Positions 52,535 through 61,453 of a stretch of 64,000 nucleotides of DNA are shown here, in pieces (positions within the stretch are counted from its first letter, which is position 1; every line of letters starts with the position of its first letter). The notes beneath the pieces were generated by a model. The model saw only the letters and a list, made by a program, of their open reading frames with translations, was not told the DNA's origin and made no database searches. Source of the stretch: Rugamonas apoptosis (GTDB lineage: Bacteria; Pseudomonadota; Gammaproteobacteria; Burkholderiales; Burkholderiaceae_D); contig NZ_JACEZU010000010.1 in the NCBI RefSeq assembly GCF_014042355.1, forward strand, positions 124,001-188,000. Reading direction: 5' to 3'. Position numbers and translations under genes: made by a program.

Positions 52535-54634
52535 TTAAGCGTGCCAAAACGGCAGGAAGTAGACCAGGAACCCCAGAATGCCGAGGATCATGACGAACGC
52601 GTAGTGGTAGATATAGCCGGTCTGAGCCAGACGGGTCAGCGACGAGAACCACTCCACAACCTTGGCGCTGCCGTTCACGACGAGGCCGTCGATCAGCGTG
52701 CGGTCGCCCACATTCCACAGGCCGTTGCCCAGCAGGCGTGCGCCGCCGGCGAACACGGTCTCGTTGAACTTGTCCATGTAGTACTTGTTGTCCAGCAGCG
52801 TGTGGACGAAGCGGAACTTGTCGTAGAACCAGGCCGGCACGCGCGGGTTGATCATGTAGCAGTAGTAGGCGGCGGCGACACCGGCGGTGGCCAGGGCCAG
52901 CGGCAGCGAGGTCAGCGCATGCAGCGCCATGGCCACGGGGCCGTGGAATTCCTCGCCCAGTTTTTCCATCGCGTGGTGGTTCTCGCCGACGAAGATCACG
53001 CCGTTGAAGAACTTACCGAACAGCATAGGACCGATGGTCAGGTAGCCGATGATGACCGATGGGATGGCCAGCATCACCAGCGGGAACCACACGACGAATG
53101 GCGACTCATGCGGTTTCTGGCCCGGGGCCAGGCCGTGGTGGCCGTGTGCATCCTCTTCTTCGTGGTGCGCGTCCGAATCGTGTTCGGCGTGCGCATCGTG
53201 CGCATCATGGGCGGCGGCGGCCGGCGCGTGGTGGTCATGGCCGTGGGCCTTGCCGAAACGCTCTTCGCCGTGGAACACCAGGAAGTACATGCGGAACGAG
53301 TAGAACGCGGTCACGAACACGCCAGCCAGCACGGCGAAGTTGGCGAAGCCGGCGCCGGCGATGTGGGTTTCGGCCACGGCTTCGATGATCGAATCCTTGG
53401 AGTAGAAACCGGAGAAGAACGGCGTGCCGATCAGGGCCAGCGAGCCCAGCAGCGACGTGATCCAGGTCACGGGCATGTATTTACGCAGGCCGCCCATGTT
53501 GCGGATGTCCTGGTCGTGGTGCATGCCGATGATGACGGAGCCGGCGCCCAGGAACAGCAGCGCTTTGAAGAAGGCGTGGGTCATCAGGTGGAACACGGCG
53601 ATCGAGTAAGCCGAGGAACCCAGGGCCACGGTCATGTAACCGAGTTGCGACAGGGTCGAGTAGGCGACCACGCGCTTGATGTCGTTCTGGATGATGCCCA
53701 GGAAGCCCATGAACAGGGCCGTGATGGAGCCGATCACGAGCACGAACGACAGCGCCGTTTCCGACAGTTCGAACAGCGGCGACATGCGGGTCACCATGAA
53801 GATACCGGCCGTCACCATGGTGGCGGCGTGGATCAGTGCCGAGATCGGGGTCGGGCCTTCCATCGAGTCGGGCAGCCACACGTGCAGCGGGAACTGGGCC
53901 GATTTACCCATCGCGCCGATGAACAGGCAGATGCAGGCCACGGTCAGCAGCATCCAGTCCGTGCCCGGCAGGGTCAGGGCCGCCAGCGCTTCACGCTTGG
54001 CGAACACTTCCTGGTAGTTCATCGAGCCGGCGTAGGCCAGCAGCAGGCCGATACCGAGGATGAAGCCGAAGTCGCCCACGCGGTTGACCAGGAACGCCTT
54101 CATGTTGGCCACGATCGCCGTCGGGCGCGTGTACCAGAAGCCGATCAGCAGGTAGGACACCAGGCCCACCGCTTCCCAGCCGAAGAACAGCTGCAGGAAG
54201 TTGTTGGCCATGACCAGCATCAGCATCGAGAAGGTAAACAGCGAGATGTAGGAGAAGAAGCGGTTGTAGCCTTCGTCTTCCGCCATGTAGCCGATCGTGT
54301 AGACGTGCACCATCAACGAGACAAACGTCACCACGCACATCATCATCGCCGACAGCGCGTCGATCTGGAAGCCCACTTCGAGCTTCAGACCGGCCACCGT
54401 CATCCAGTTGTAGACGGTGCCGTTATAACCGGCGCCGCCGATGACGTCTGACAGCGTCATCGCCGACAGAATGAATGCAATCAGCACGCCAAGAATCGTC
54501 ACAGTATGCGACGTCTTGCGACCGACCAGATTCCCGAAGAATCGGGTTCCGAACAAGCCCGCAATCGCAGCGCCAGCCAGCGGCGCCAGAGGTACGGCAA
54601 GAAGGAGGTTAGGGTTTAGAGTTTGCCCCGCCAT
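52535..54634 (-). CDS. nuoL: NADH-quinone oxidoreductase subunit L with His-rich loop
   Basis: 699 residues, the distal antiporter-like subunit with about 16 helices and the C-terminal lateral helix. Core motifs are FFGWEAVGLVSYLLIGFWYTR, MGKSAQFPLHVWLPDSMEGPTPISALIHAATMVTAGIFMV and DIKRVVAYSTLSQLGYMTVALG. A loop before the last helices is expanded with a His/Asp/Ala/Glu-rich low-complexity run encoded at about 53133-53247 (HGHDHHAP, HDAHDAHAEHD, HHEEEDAHGHHG). This loop is absent from E. coli NuoL. Confidence 0.97.
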   Translation of the reverse strand: MAGQTLNPNLLLAVPLAPLAGAAIAGLFGTRFFGNLVGRKTSHTVTILGVLIAFILSAMTLSDVIGGAGYNGTVYNWMTVAGLKLEVGFQIDALSAMMMCVVTFVSLMVHVYTIGYMAEDEGYNRFFSYISLFTFSMLMLVMANNFLQLFFGWEAVGLVSYLLIGFWYTRPTAIVANMKAFLVNRVGDFGFILGIGLLLAYAGSMNYQEVFAKREALAALTLPGTDWMLLTVACICLFIGAMGKSAQFPLHVWLPDSMEGPTPISALIHAATMVTAGIFMVTRMSPLFELSETALSFVLVIGSITALFMGFLGIIQNDIKRVVAYSTLSQLGYMTVALGSSAYSIAVFHLMTHAFFKALLFLGAGSVIIGMHHDQDIRNMGGLRKYMPVTWITSLLGSLALIGTPFFSGFYSKDSIIEAVAETHIAGAGFANFAVLAGVFVTAFYSFRMYFLVFHGEERFGKAHGHDHHAPAAAAHDAHDAHAEHDSDAHHEEEDAHGHHGLAPGQKPHESPFVVWFPLVMLAIPSVIIGYLTIGPMLFGKFFNGVIFVGENHHAMEKLGEEFHGPVAMALHALTSLPLALATAGVAAAYYCYMINPRVPAWFYDKFRFVHTLLDNKYYMDKFNETVFAGGARLLGNGLWNVGDRTLIDGLVVNGSAKVVEWFSSLTRLAQTGYIYHYAFVMILGILGFLVYFLPFWHA
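53133..53247 (-). repeat. Low-complexity His/Ala/Asp-rich codon run in nuoL
   Basis: About 38 codons dominated by CAC/CAT (His), GCC/GCG (Ala) and GAT/GAC (Asp), encoding short repeats such as AHDAHDAHAEHD. The frame is kept, so it is an expanded loop rather than a disruption. Confidence 0.7.
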
Positions 54635-54669
54635 GATGAACCTTAATCGTTATTATTCGAGGTTGAAAC

Positions 54670-54978
54670 TTAGCCTTTGAGGCTATCCAGGTCTTCTACG
54701 TTGATGGTGTCCAGATTACGGAACATCACCACCAGGATCGCGAGGCCGATCGCCGATTCAGCGGCGGCCACGGTCAGGATGAAGAACACAAAGATTTGCC
54801 CGGCCGCGTCGCCCAGGTAATGCGAGAACGCGATGAAGTTCATGTTCACCGCCAGCAGCATCAGTTCGATGGCCATCAGCAGGATGATGATGTTCTTCCG
54901 GTTCAGGAAAATACCCACGATCGAGATCGCGAACAGGATCGCGCCAAGAACGAGGTAGTGAGCGAGCGATAAAGTCAT
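54670..54978 (-). CDS. nuoK: NADH-quinone oxidoreductase subunit K
   Basis: 102 residues, three membrane helices, matching NuoK. The two functional glutamates sit in LLMAIELMLLAVNMNFIAFSHYLG and FILTVAAAESAIGLAILVVMFRN. It lies between NuoJ and NuoN in the membrane arm and takes part in proton transfer. It overlaps nuoJ by 4 bp (ATGA). Confidence 0.97.
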   Translation of the reverse strand: MTLSLAHYLVLGAILFAISIVGIFLNRKNIIILLMAIELMLLAVNMNFIAFSHYLGDAAGQIFVFFILTVAAAESAIGLAILVVMFRNLDTINVEDLDSLKG

Positions 54979-55607
54979 GGAGCCTCCTTGTTTGCTGCGC
55001 CGGCCTGTTCGCGGTTGGACACGGCGGCGATCTTGACGATGCGCAGGCGGTCGTTACGCTTGACGCGCACCGCGTCAGCCGGGTCGAAATACTTGGTGTC
55101 CTTGCGCTTGCGCAGCGTCAGGGCCACGGCGGCGATGATGGCCAGCAGCAGCACGGCGGCGGCGATCTCGAACGCATAGATGTATTTGGTGTAGATCAGC
55201 AGGCCCAGTTCCTTGGTGCCGCCGATGTTGCCGGCGTTGGCCGGGCCTTGCGCCTCGAACGACAGGAAATTGCGCCACAGCACGGCGGCCATCTCCAGCA
55301 CGATCACGACGCCGATGAAGCTGGCCAGCGGCAGGTAGCCCCAGAAGCCTTCGCGCATCTTGTCCGTGTTGATGTCCAACATCATCACGACGAACAGGAA
55401 CAGCACCATGACGGCGCCCACGTACACGAGCACCAGCACGATGGCGAGGAACTCGGCTTTGAGCAGCAGCCAGATGGCGGCGGCCGAGAAGAACGACAGC
55501 ACCAGGAACAGTGCGGCGTGGACCGGATTGCGGGCCGTGATAACGCGGGTCGCGGCCAATATCATGATGGCCGAGAACACGTAGAACAAAGCAGTTTTAA
55601 ATTCCAT
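54975..55607 (-). CDS. nuoJ: NADH-quinone oxidoreductase subunit J
   Basis: 210 residues with five membrane helices. The conserved helix VLVYVGAVMVLFLFVVMMLDI contains the pi-bulge region characteristic of NuoJ. The C-terminal tail after the last helix is charged and hydrophilic (RKRKDTKYFDPADAVRVKRNDRLRIVKI) and somewhat longer than in E. coli. It is coupled to nuoK by a 4-bp overlap, and separated from nuoI by the only gap in the operon near 100 bp. Confidence 0.96.
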   Translation of the reverse strand: MEFKTALFYVFSAIMILAATRVITARNPVHAALFLVLSFFSAAAIWLLLKAEFLAIVLVLVYVGAVMVLFLFVVMMLDINTDKMREGFWGYLPLASFIGVVIVLEMAAVLWRNFLSFEAQGPANAGNIGGTKELGLLIYTKYIYAFEIAAAVLLLAIIAAVALTLRKRKDTKYFDPADAVRVKRNDRLRIVKIAAVSNREQAGAANKEAP

Positions 55608-55668
55608 AACTAACCCAAGAGACGTACAGTTTATTGAACGGCGGATCTCGCCAGCTACGCCGCCCCAC

Positions 55669-55692
55669 CCCGCCCCGCCTGAGCGGAGCGGG
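55669..55692 (-). promoter_or_regulatory. Hairpin in the nuoI-nuoJ gap
   Basis: Arms 55669-55677 and 55684-55692 (CCCGCCCCG / CGGAGCGGG) pair over 9 bp with one G-U pair and a 6-nt loop. The 99-bp gap is the longest in the nuo operon. The hairpin could be a processing or partial-termination site that sets the ratio of peripheral-arm to membrane-arm transcripts. Confidence 0.4.
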
Positions 55693-55706
55693 CAAGGCGC
55701 CGGCGA

Positions 55707-56195
55707 TTAGCGGTAAGGAGCGTCCGCCGCGCGCGCCGCGGCGATCTGCTCTTCATAGCGATCGCCAACGGCCAGCAGCATCTCTTTCGTGTAGTACAGA
55801 TCGCCGCGTTTCTCGCCGTGGTATTCCAGTACGTGCGTCTCGACGATCGAGTCGACCGGGCAGGATTCCTCGCAGAAGCCGCAGAAGATGCACTTGGTCA
55901 GGTCGATGTCGTAACGCGTGGTGCGGCGCGAGCCGTCCTCGCGCTGTTCCGATTCGATCGAGATGGCCATCGCCGGGCATACCGCTTCGCACAGTTTGCA
56001 GGCGATGCAGCGTTCCTCGCCGTTCGGATAACGGCGCAGCGCGTGCAGGCCGCGGAAGCGCGGCGACATCGGCGTCTTCTCTTCCGGGTACTGGATGGTG
56101 ATCTTGCGCGAGAACATGTACTTGCCCGTCAGCGCCATCCCTTTGATCAGTTCGGTCAGCATGAAGCTGCCGAAGAAGTCCTTGATACGTTCCAT
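55707..56195 (-). CDS. nuoI: NADH-quinone oxidoreductase subunit I
   Basis: 162 residues from the ATG at 56195 (MERIKDFFGSFML). Two 4Fe-4S ferredoxin motifs, CIACKLCEAVCP and CIFCGFCEESCP, bind clusters N6a and N6b, which carry electrons from NuoG to N2 in NuoB. The N-terminal amphipathic helix contacts the membrane. It is 11 bp downstream of nuoH. Confidence 0.97.
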   Translation of the reverse strand: MERIKDFFGSFMLTELIKGMALTGKYMFSRKITIQYPEEKTPMSPRFRGLHALRRYPNGEERCIACKLCEAVCPAMAISIESEQREDGSRRTTRYDIDLTKCIFCGFCEESCPVDSIVETHVLEYHGEKRGDLYYTKEMLLAVGDRYEEQIAAARAADAPYR

Positions 56196-56206
56196 TGTTC
56201 TCTTCC

Positions 56207-57292
56207 TTACTTCCAGATATTCCAGGATGTCTGCATCCAGCCTGCGACCAAGACCAGCCAAACCAGGGTCAATGGGATAAATACTTTCCAGCCCAGACGC
56301 ATGATCTGGTCATAGCGGTAACGCGGGAACGTGCCGCGCACCCAGATGAACAGGGAAACGATGCAGAACGTCTTGGCGAACAGCCAGAAGAAGCCACCGA
56401 AGCCGCCCCAGAATTCCAGGAACTTGAACGGCGCGGACCAGCCGCCCAGGAACATGATGGACGCCAGCGTGCCGATCAGGATCATGTTGGCGTATTCGGC
56501 CAGCATGAACATGGCGTAGGCCATGCCCGAGTATTCGACCATGTGGCCGGCCACGATTTCCGATTCACCCTCGACCACGTCGAACGGGTGGCGGTTGGCC
56601 TCGGCCAGGCCGGAGGTCAGGTAGACCACGAACAGCGGCAGCAGCGGCAGCCAGTTCCACGACAGGAAGTTGAGGCCCTGCTCGACGAAATAGCCTTTTT
56701 GCTGGCCACCGACGATGTCGATGAAGTTCAGCGAACCGGACACCATCAGCACCACGACCAGCACGAAGCCCATCGGGATTTCGTAGGAGATCATCTGGGC
56801 CGAGGCGCGCATGGCGCCCATGAACGAGTACTTCGAGTTCGACGACCAGCCGGCGATGATGATGCCGTACACTTCCATCGACGTGATGGCCATCAGCAGC
56901 AGCAAGCCCGCGTTGACGTTGGCCAGCACGGCTTCCGGACCGAAGGGCACCACTGACCAGCAAGCCAGCGCCGGCATGATGGTCATGATGGGGCCGAGCA
57001 CGAACAGGCCTGGGTTGGCCTTGGTCGGCGTGATGATCTCTTTGAACAGCAGCTTGAGCGCGTCGGCGATCGGCTGCAGCAGGCCCATCGGACCGACGCG
57101 GTTCGGACCGACGCGGATCTGGATCCAGCCGATGAACTTGCGCTCCCACAGGGTCAGGTAAGCAACCAGACCCATCAGTGGCATCAGCACGACGACGATC
57201 TTGATCATGGCCCACACCAGGGGCCAGACGGGCGCCAGCACGCTGGCGGCGCCGGCGTTGTTAATGGCGGTGACGAATTCAGGCAGAGCCAT
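56207..57292 (-). CDS. nuoH: NADH-quinone oxidoreductase subunit H
   Basis: 361 residues, eight membrane helices. The quinone-channel loop and charged motifs are present: WERKFIGWIQIRVGPNRVGPMGLLQPIADALKLLFKEII, then LAEANRHPFDVVEGESEIVAGHMVEYSGM with its run of glutamates, and the end FIWVRGTFPRYRYDQIMRLGWK. NuoH joins the peripheral and membrane arms. Its ATG overlaps the nuoG stop by one base (TAATG). Confidence 0.97.
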   Translation of the reverse strand: MALPEFVTAINNAGAASVLAPVWPLVWAMIKIVVVLMPLMGLVAYLTLWERKFIGWIQIRVGPNRVGPMGLLQPIADALKLLFKEIITPTKANPGLFVLGPIMTIMPALACWSVVPFGPEAVLANVNAGLLLLMAITSMEVYGIIIAGWSSNSKYSFMGAMRASAQMISYEIPMGFVLVVVLMVSGSLNFIDIVGGQQKGYFVEQGLNFLSWNWLPLLPLFVVYLTSGLAEANRHPFDVVEGESEIVAGHMVEYSGMAYAMFMLAEYANMILIGTLASIMFLGGWSAPFKFLEFWGGFGGFFWLFAKTFCIVSLFIWVRGTFPRYRYDQIMRLGWKVFIPLTLVWLVLVAGWMQTSWNIWK

Positions 57293-59631
57293 TATTTCCC
57301 CTCTCCTGCTTTTTCAACTGTGATGGAACCGAACATGCTGCCCAGGGCGGCGGTCGACGCGTGAGCGGCGGCCACGCGCACGGCGTTGGCAGGCAGGCCG
57401 GCGTCGACGGCGGCCACCAGGATGGCGCTGCCGGAACCTTGGCTGACTTTGACCTTGTCACCGGCCACCACACCCAGCTGCTGCGCCAGAGCGGTCGACA
57501 GGTGCGCTTTCGGCGCGGCGGCGTCGGCCGTTTTCTGCAGCGACTCGGCGCGGCGCACGATGGCGTCGGCGAAGTAGATCGGCACGTCGGTGACGCGCTC
57601 AGGGGCCGCAGTGGCACCGGACGCGGCACCGAAAGCGGCGGCCACGGGAGTGGCCTTGGCGGCGTTGTTCAGGCGGGCCGACACGTCGGTCACACCGGCG
57701 CCCAGCACTTCGTCGCGGATCGCTTCCGAGGTCTCGTAGTCGAAACCGGACAGACCCAGCACGTTACCGAGCACGCGCAGCACTTTCCAGGCTGGACGGG
57801 TGTCGCCCAGTGGCTTGACGGTGCCGTTGAAGCTTTGCGCGCGGCCTTCGCAGTTGACGAAGGTGCCCGAGGTTTCGCTGAATGGCGACACCGGCAGCAG
57901 CACGTCGGCGTAATCCATGCCGTGCTTGTAGGCCGACAGCACCACCACCATGTCGGCGCGCTTGAGCGCTTCGGTCGCTTGTTGCGGGTTGACGGCGTCC
58001 AGTTGCGGTTCCACGTTGAGCAGCACGTAAGCCTGTTTCGGCGTGCTGAACACAGGGGCGTTGCCGCTGTTGGCGTTGGCGATGTAAGCGCCCACGGTGT
58101 TGGCCGCTTCCGTCAGGACGCCCAGCTTGGCGCCCGTCTGTTCCGCGATCCATTGCGCGGCGGCGTGCAGCGCGGCCGCTTGCGGGTGTTGTACGGCGGC
58201 GTTACCGAGCAGCACAGCCTTGTTGTCGCCCGACAGCAGGCTGGCGGCGATGGCGGCGGCGGCGTCCGACACGGTCACGGCCTCGAAGCCGGCCGGCGCG
58301 GCCACTTCCTTGGCCTTGGCCACGGCCACCACCACTTGCGACAGTGCGGCCAGCCAGTCGGACGGCGCGGCGATCATCTTGTTGGCGATGGTGATCAGCT
58401 GGTCGTCGTCGGCGGCATGCAGGATGGACAGCTTGGCGCCGCCCTTCACTGCCGTGCGCAGGCGGGTGGCCAGCAGCGGGTGATCCTTGCGCAGGAACGA
58501 GCCGATCACGAAGGCGCGGTTCAGTTGCGCGAAGTCGGCGATCGTCATGCCCAGCCATGGCTTGACGTCGGCCGCCAGCGAGAAGTCGCTGTGGCGCAGA
58601 CGGGTATCCACGCTGTCCGAGCCCATGGCGCGGGTCAGCTTTTGCAGCAGGTGCAGTTCTTCCAGCGTCGAGTGCGCCGTGGCCAGCGTGGCCAGCGCGT
58701 TGGCGCCGTGTTCATGCTTGATGTTCTTCAGGCCGTGCGCCACGTATTCCAGCGCCGTCTGCCAGTCCACTTCCTTCCATTCGCCGCCCTGCTTGAGCAT
58801 GGGCGCGGTCAGGCGGTCGGCGGCTTCCAGGCCTTCGTACGAGAAGCGGTCCTTGTCGGAAATCCAGCACTCGTTGATGGCTTCGTTTTCCAGCGGCAGC
58901 ACGCGTTTGACCTTGCCCTGCTTGACCTGAACGATCAGGTTGGCGCCGAGGCCATCGTGCGGGCTGACGGACTTGCGGCGCGACAGTTCCCAGCTGCGGG
59001 CGCTGTAGCGGAACGGTTTCGACGTCAGCGCGCCAACCGGGCACAGGTCGATCATGTTGCCCGACATTTCGGAGGTGATGGTCTGGCCGACGAAGGCCGT
59101 GATTTCCGAGTGTTCGCCGCGGCCGATCATGCCCAGCTCCATCACGCCGGCCACTTCCTGGCCAAAACGTACGCAGCGGGTGCACTGGATGCAGCGCGAC
59201 ATTTCCTGCATGGAGACCAGCGGGCCGCCATCCTTGGGCGTCACCACGCGTTTTTCTTCCTCGTAGCGGGACTCGCCCTTGCCGTAACCGACGGCCAAGT
59301 CCTGCAGCTGGCATTCGCCGCCCTGATCGCAGATCGGGCAGTCCAGCGGGTGGTTAATCAGCAGGAATTCCATCACGGACTTCTGTGCCTGCACGGCCTT
59401 GTCGGACGCGGAGCGCACGATCATGCCGGCCGACACGGGCGTGGCGCAAGCGGGCAAAGGCTTGGGCGCCTTTTCCACTTCCACCAGGCACATGCGGCAG
59501 TTCGCAGCGATCGACAATTTCTTGTGATAGCAGAAGTGCGGAATATAGGTTCCCAGTTTGTTGGCGGCGTCCATCACCATGCTACCAGCAGGGACTTCGA
59601 CTTTTTTGCCGTCTATTTCGATTTCAACCAT
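57292..59631 (-). CDS. nuoG: NADH-quinone oxidoreductase subunit G
   Basis: 779 residues. The N-terminal ferredoxin domain holds a 2Fe-2S cluster (HFCYH, NCRMCLVEVEK, PACATPV), then a His-Cys3 4Fe-4S site (HPLDCPICDQGGECQLQD) and a Cys4 site (CIQCTRCVRFGQEV). The molybdopterin-oxidoreductase-like domain follows without a cofactor role. The additional N7 cluster cysteines seen in E. coli NuoG are missing; that region reads RRKSVSPHDGLGANLIVQV. An Ala-rich stretch lies near the C-terminus. It is the main electron wire from NuoE/F to NuoI. Confidence 0.96.
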   Translation of the reverse strand: MVEIEIDGKKVEVPAGSMVMDAANKLGTYIPHFCYHKKLSIAANCRMCLVEVEKAPKPLPACATPVSAGMIVRSASDKAVQAQKSVMEFLLINHPLDCPICDQGGECQLQDLAVGYGKGESRYEEEKRVVTPKDGGPLVSMQEMSRCIQCTRCVRFGQEVAGVMELGMIGRGEHSEITAFVGQTITSEMSGNMIDLCPVGALTSKPFRYSARSWELSRRKSVSPHDGLGANLIVQVKQGKVKRVLPLENEAINECWISDKDRFSYEGLEAADRLTAPMLKQGGEWKEVDWQTALEYVAHGLKNIKHEHGANALATLATAHSTLEELHLLQKLTRAMGSDSVDTRLRHSDFSLAADVKPWLGMTIADFAQLNRAFVIGSFLRKDHPLLATRLRTAVKGGAKLSILHAADDDQLITIANKMIAAPSDWLAALSQVVVAVAKAKEVAAPAGFEAVTVSDAAAAIAASLLSGDNKAVLLGNAAVQHPQAAALHAAAQWIAEQTGAKLGVLTEAANTVGAYIANANSGNAPVFSTPKQAYVLLNVEPQLDAVNPQQATEALKRADMVVVLSAYKHGMDYADVLLPVSPFSETSGTFVNCEGRAQSFNGTVKPLGDTRPAWKVLRVLGNVLGLSGFDYETSEAIRDEVLGAGVTDVSARLNNAAKATPVAAAFGAASGATAAPERVTDVPIYFADAIVRRAESLQKTADAAAPKAHLSTALAQQLGVVAGDKVKVSQGSGSAILVAAVDAGLPANAVRVAAAHASTAALGSMFGSITVEKAGEGK

Positions 59632-59653
59632 GGTGATCGTTACCTGACGCAGC

Positions 59654-60949
59654 TTAGATGTAAGCGGGCACTAAGCAATGCTTGTGCTCGACGTGATATT
59701 CAAATTCTTCGCGGAACTGTTTGACGAAAGCCCGCACCGGCATCGCCGCCGCATCGCCCAGCGCGCAAATGGTGCGGCCCTGGATGTTGTCGGCGATCGA
59801 GTTCAGCATATCCAGGTCCGACGCGCGGCCCTGGCCATGCTCGATACGATGCACCATGCGGTACATCCAGCCCGTGCCTTCGCGGCAAGGGGTACATTGG
59901 CCGCACGACTCTTCAAAGTAGAAGTAGGACAGGCGTTCCAGCGCCTTGACCATGCAGCGCGTCTCATCCATCACGATCACGGCGCCCGAGCCCAGCATGG
60001 AGCCAGCCTTGGCGATCGAATCGTAGTCCAGGTCGGTGTCCATCATGATCTCGCCGCGGATCACCGGAGCGGACGAACCGCCGGGGATGACGGCCTTGAT
60101 CTTCTTGCCGCCGCGCATGCCGCCAGCCAGTTCCAGCAGCTTGGCGAACGGCGTGCCCAGCGGTACCTCGTAGTTACCCGGCAGGTTCACGTCGCCCGAG
60201 ATCGAGAAGATCTTGGAGCCGCCGTTGTTCGGCTTGCCCATGCCCAGGTACTTCTCCGGACCCATGTTCAGGATGAAGGGCACGGCCGCGAAGGTTTCCG
60301 TGTTGTTGATGGTGGTCGGCTTGCCGTACAGGCCGAACGACGCGGGGAAAGGCGGCTTGAAGCGCGGCTGGCCTTTTTTGCCTTCCAGCGATTCCAGCAG
60401 TGCCGTTTCTTCGCCGCAGATGTAGGCGCCGTAGCCGTGGTGCGCGTGCAGCTGGAAGCTGAACTCGCTGCCCATGATCTTGTCGCCCAGGAAGCCGGCG
60501 GCGCGCGCCTCGTCCAGCGCTTCTTCAAAGCGCAAGTATTCCTGGAAGATTTCGCCGTGGATGTAGTTGTAACCGACGGTGATGCCCATGGCGTAAGCGC
60601 CGATGGCCATGCCTTCGATCAGCGCATGGGGGTTGTAGCGAATGATGTCGCGGTCCTTGAACGTGCCTGGCTCGCCTTCGTCCGTGTTGCAGACCAGGTA
60701 TTTCTGGCCCGGGAACTGGCGTGGCATGAAGCTCCACTTCAGGCCGGTAGGGAAACCGGCGCCGCCGCGGCCGCGCAGCGAGGACGCTTTCAGGTCGGCG
60801 ATGATCTGTTCCGGCGTCAGCTTCTCTTCCAGGATGCGGCGCAGCGCGCTGTAGCCGCCGCGCTTGACGTAGTCTTCCAGATGCCAGTTCTGGCCATCCA
60901 GGCCGGCCAGGATGACCGGATCGATGTGTCGGTTGTGGAGTGACGTCAT
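59654..60949 (-). CDS. nuoF: NADH-quinone oxidoreductase subunit F
   Basis: 431 residues from the ATG at 60949, chosen because ATGA overlaps the nuoE stop by 4 bp. NADH- and FMN-binding motifs are LRGRGGAGFPTGLKWSFMP and YLVCNTDEGEPGTFKDRDI, with GAYICGEETALLESLEGKKGQPR. The N3 4Fe-4S ligands are in ESCGQCTPCREGTGW plus a later Cys (TICALGDAAAMP). It accepts hydride from NADH and is the entry point of electrons. Confidence 0.97.
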   Translation of the reverse strand: MTSLHNRHIDPVILAGLDGQNWHLEDYVKRGGYSALRRILEEKLTPEQIIADLKASSLRGRGGAGFPTGLKWSFMPRQFPGQKYLVCNTDEGEPGTFKDRDIIRYNPHALIEGMAIGAYAMGITVGYNYIHGEIFQEYLRFEEALDEARAAGFLGDKIMGSEFSFQLHAHHGYGAYICGEETALLESLEGKKGQPRFKPPFPASFGLYGKPTTINNTETFAAVPFILNMGPEKYLGMGKPNNGGSKIFSISGDVNLPGNYEVPLGTPFAKLLELAGGMRGGKKIKAVIPGGSSAPVIRGEIMMDTDLDYDSIAKAGSMLGSGAVIVMDETRCMVKALERLSYFYFEESCGQCTPCREGTGWMYRMVHRIEHGQGRASDLDMLNSIADNIQGRTICALGDAAAMPVRAFVKQFREEFEYHVEHKHCLVPAYI

Positions 60950-61425
60950 TTCTTGAGTTCCTCGACCAGGGCGTCGATCTTGTCGTTCGACATGAAGCTG
61001 CACATGCGGTGGTTGTTCACCAGCAGCACCGGTGCGTCGCCGCAGGCGCCCATGCACTCGCCTTCCATCAGCGTGAACTCGCCGTCGGCGGTCGTGTCGC
61101 GGTAGTCGATGCCCAGCTTTTCCTTCAGGTGGTGGGCTGCGCGCTCACCGCCCGACAGGGCGCACGGCAGGTTGGTGCACACGGTGATCTTGTGCTTGCC
61201 GACCGGCTTCAGGTTGTACATATTGTAGAAAGTGGCCACTTCCTGCACGGCGATGGCCGGCATGCGGATGTAGTCCGCCAGTTCCTGCATCACTTCGGGC
61301 GAGATCCAGCCCAGCTCGACCTGGGCGTGGGCCAGCGAGGCCATCACGGCCGACTGACGCTGGTCTTCCGGATACTTGGCCAGTTCGCGGTCGATTTTTT
61401 TGTAGCACTGCTCTGATAACAACAT
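60946..61425 (-). CDS. nuoE: NADH-quinone oxidoreductase subunit E
   Basis: 159 residues from the ATG at 61425 (MLLSEQCYKKIDRELAKYP). The thioredoxin-like domain binds the off-path 2Fe-2S cluster N1a through CTNLPC and, about 35 residues later, CMGACG. The front helix region SAVMASLAHAQVELGWISPEVMQELADYIRMP is typical. It lies 28 bp after nuoD and overlaps nuoF by 4 bp. The open frame upstream of this ATG reads into the nuoD tail and is not used. Confidence 0.96.
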   Translation of the reverse strand: MLLSEQCYKKIDRELAKYPEDQRQSAVMASLAHAQVELGWISPEVMQELADYIRMPAIAVQEVATFYNMYNLKPVGKHKITVCTNLPCALSGGERAAHHLKEKLGIDYRDTTADGEFTLMEGECMGACGDAPVLLVNNHRMCSFMSNDKIDALVEELKK

Positions 61426-61453
61426 ACTTTTGCCTTTCGGACTGTCTTGTCGC

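Noticed and set aside
57361..59724. Plus-strand reading frame of 787 codons opposite nuoG
   Set aside because: It is antisense to a complete nuoG, is rich in His, Arg and Gly as expected from the reverse strand of GC-rich codons, and has no recognisable domain.
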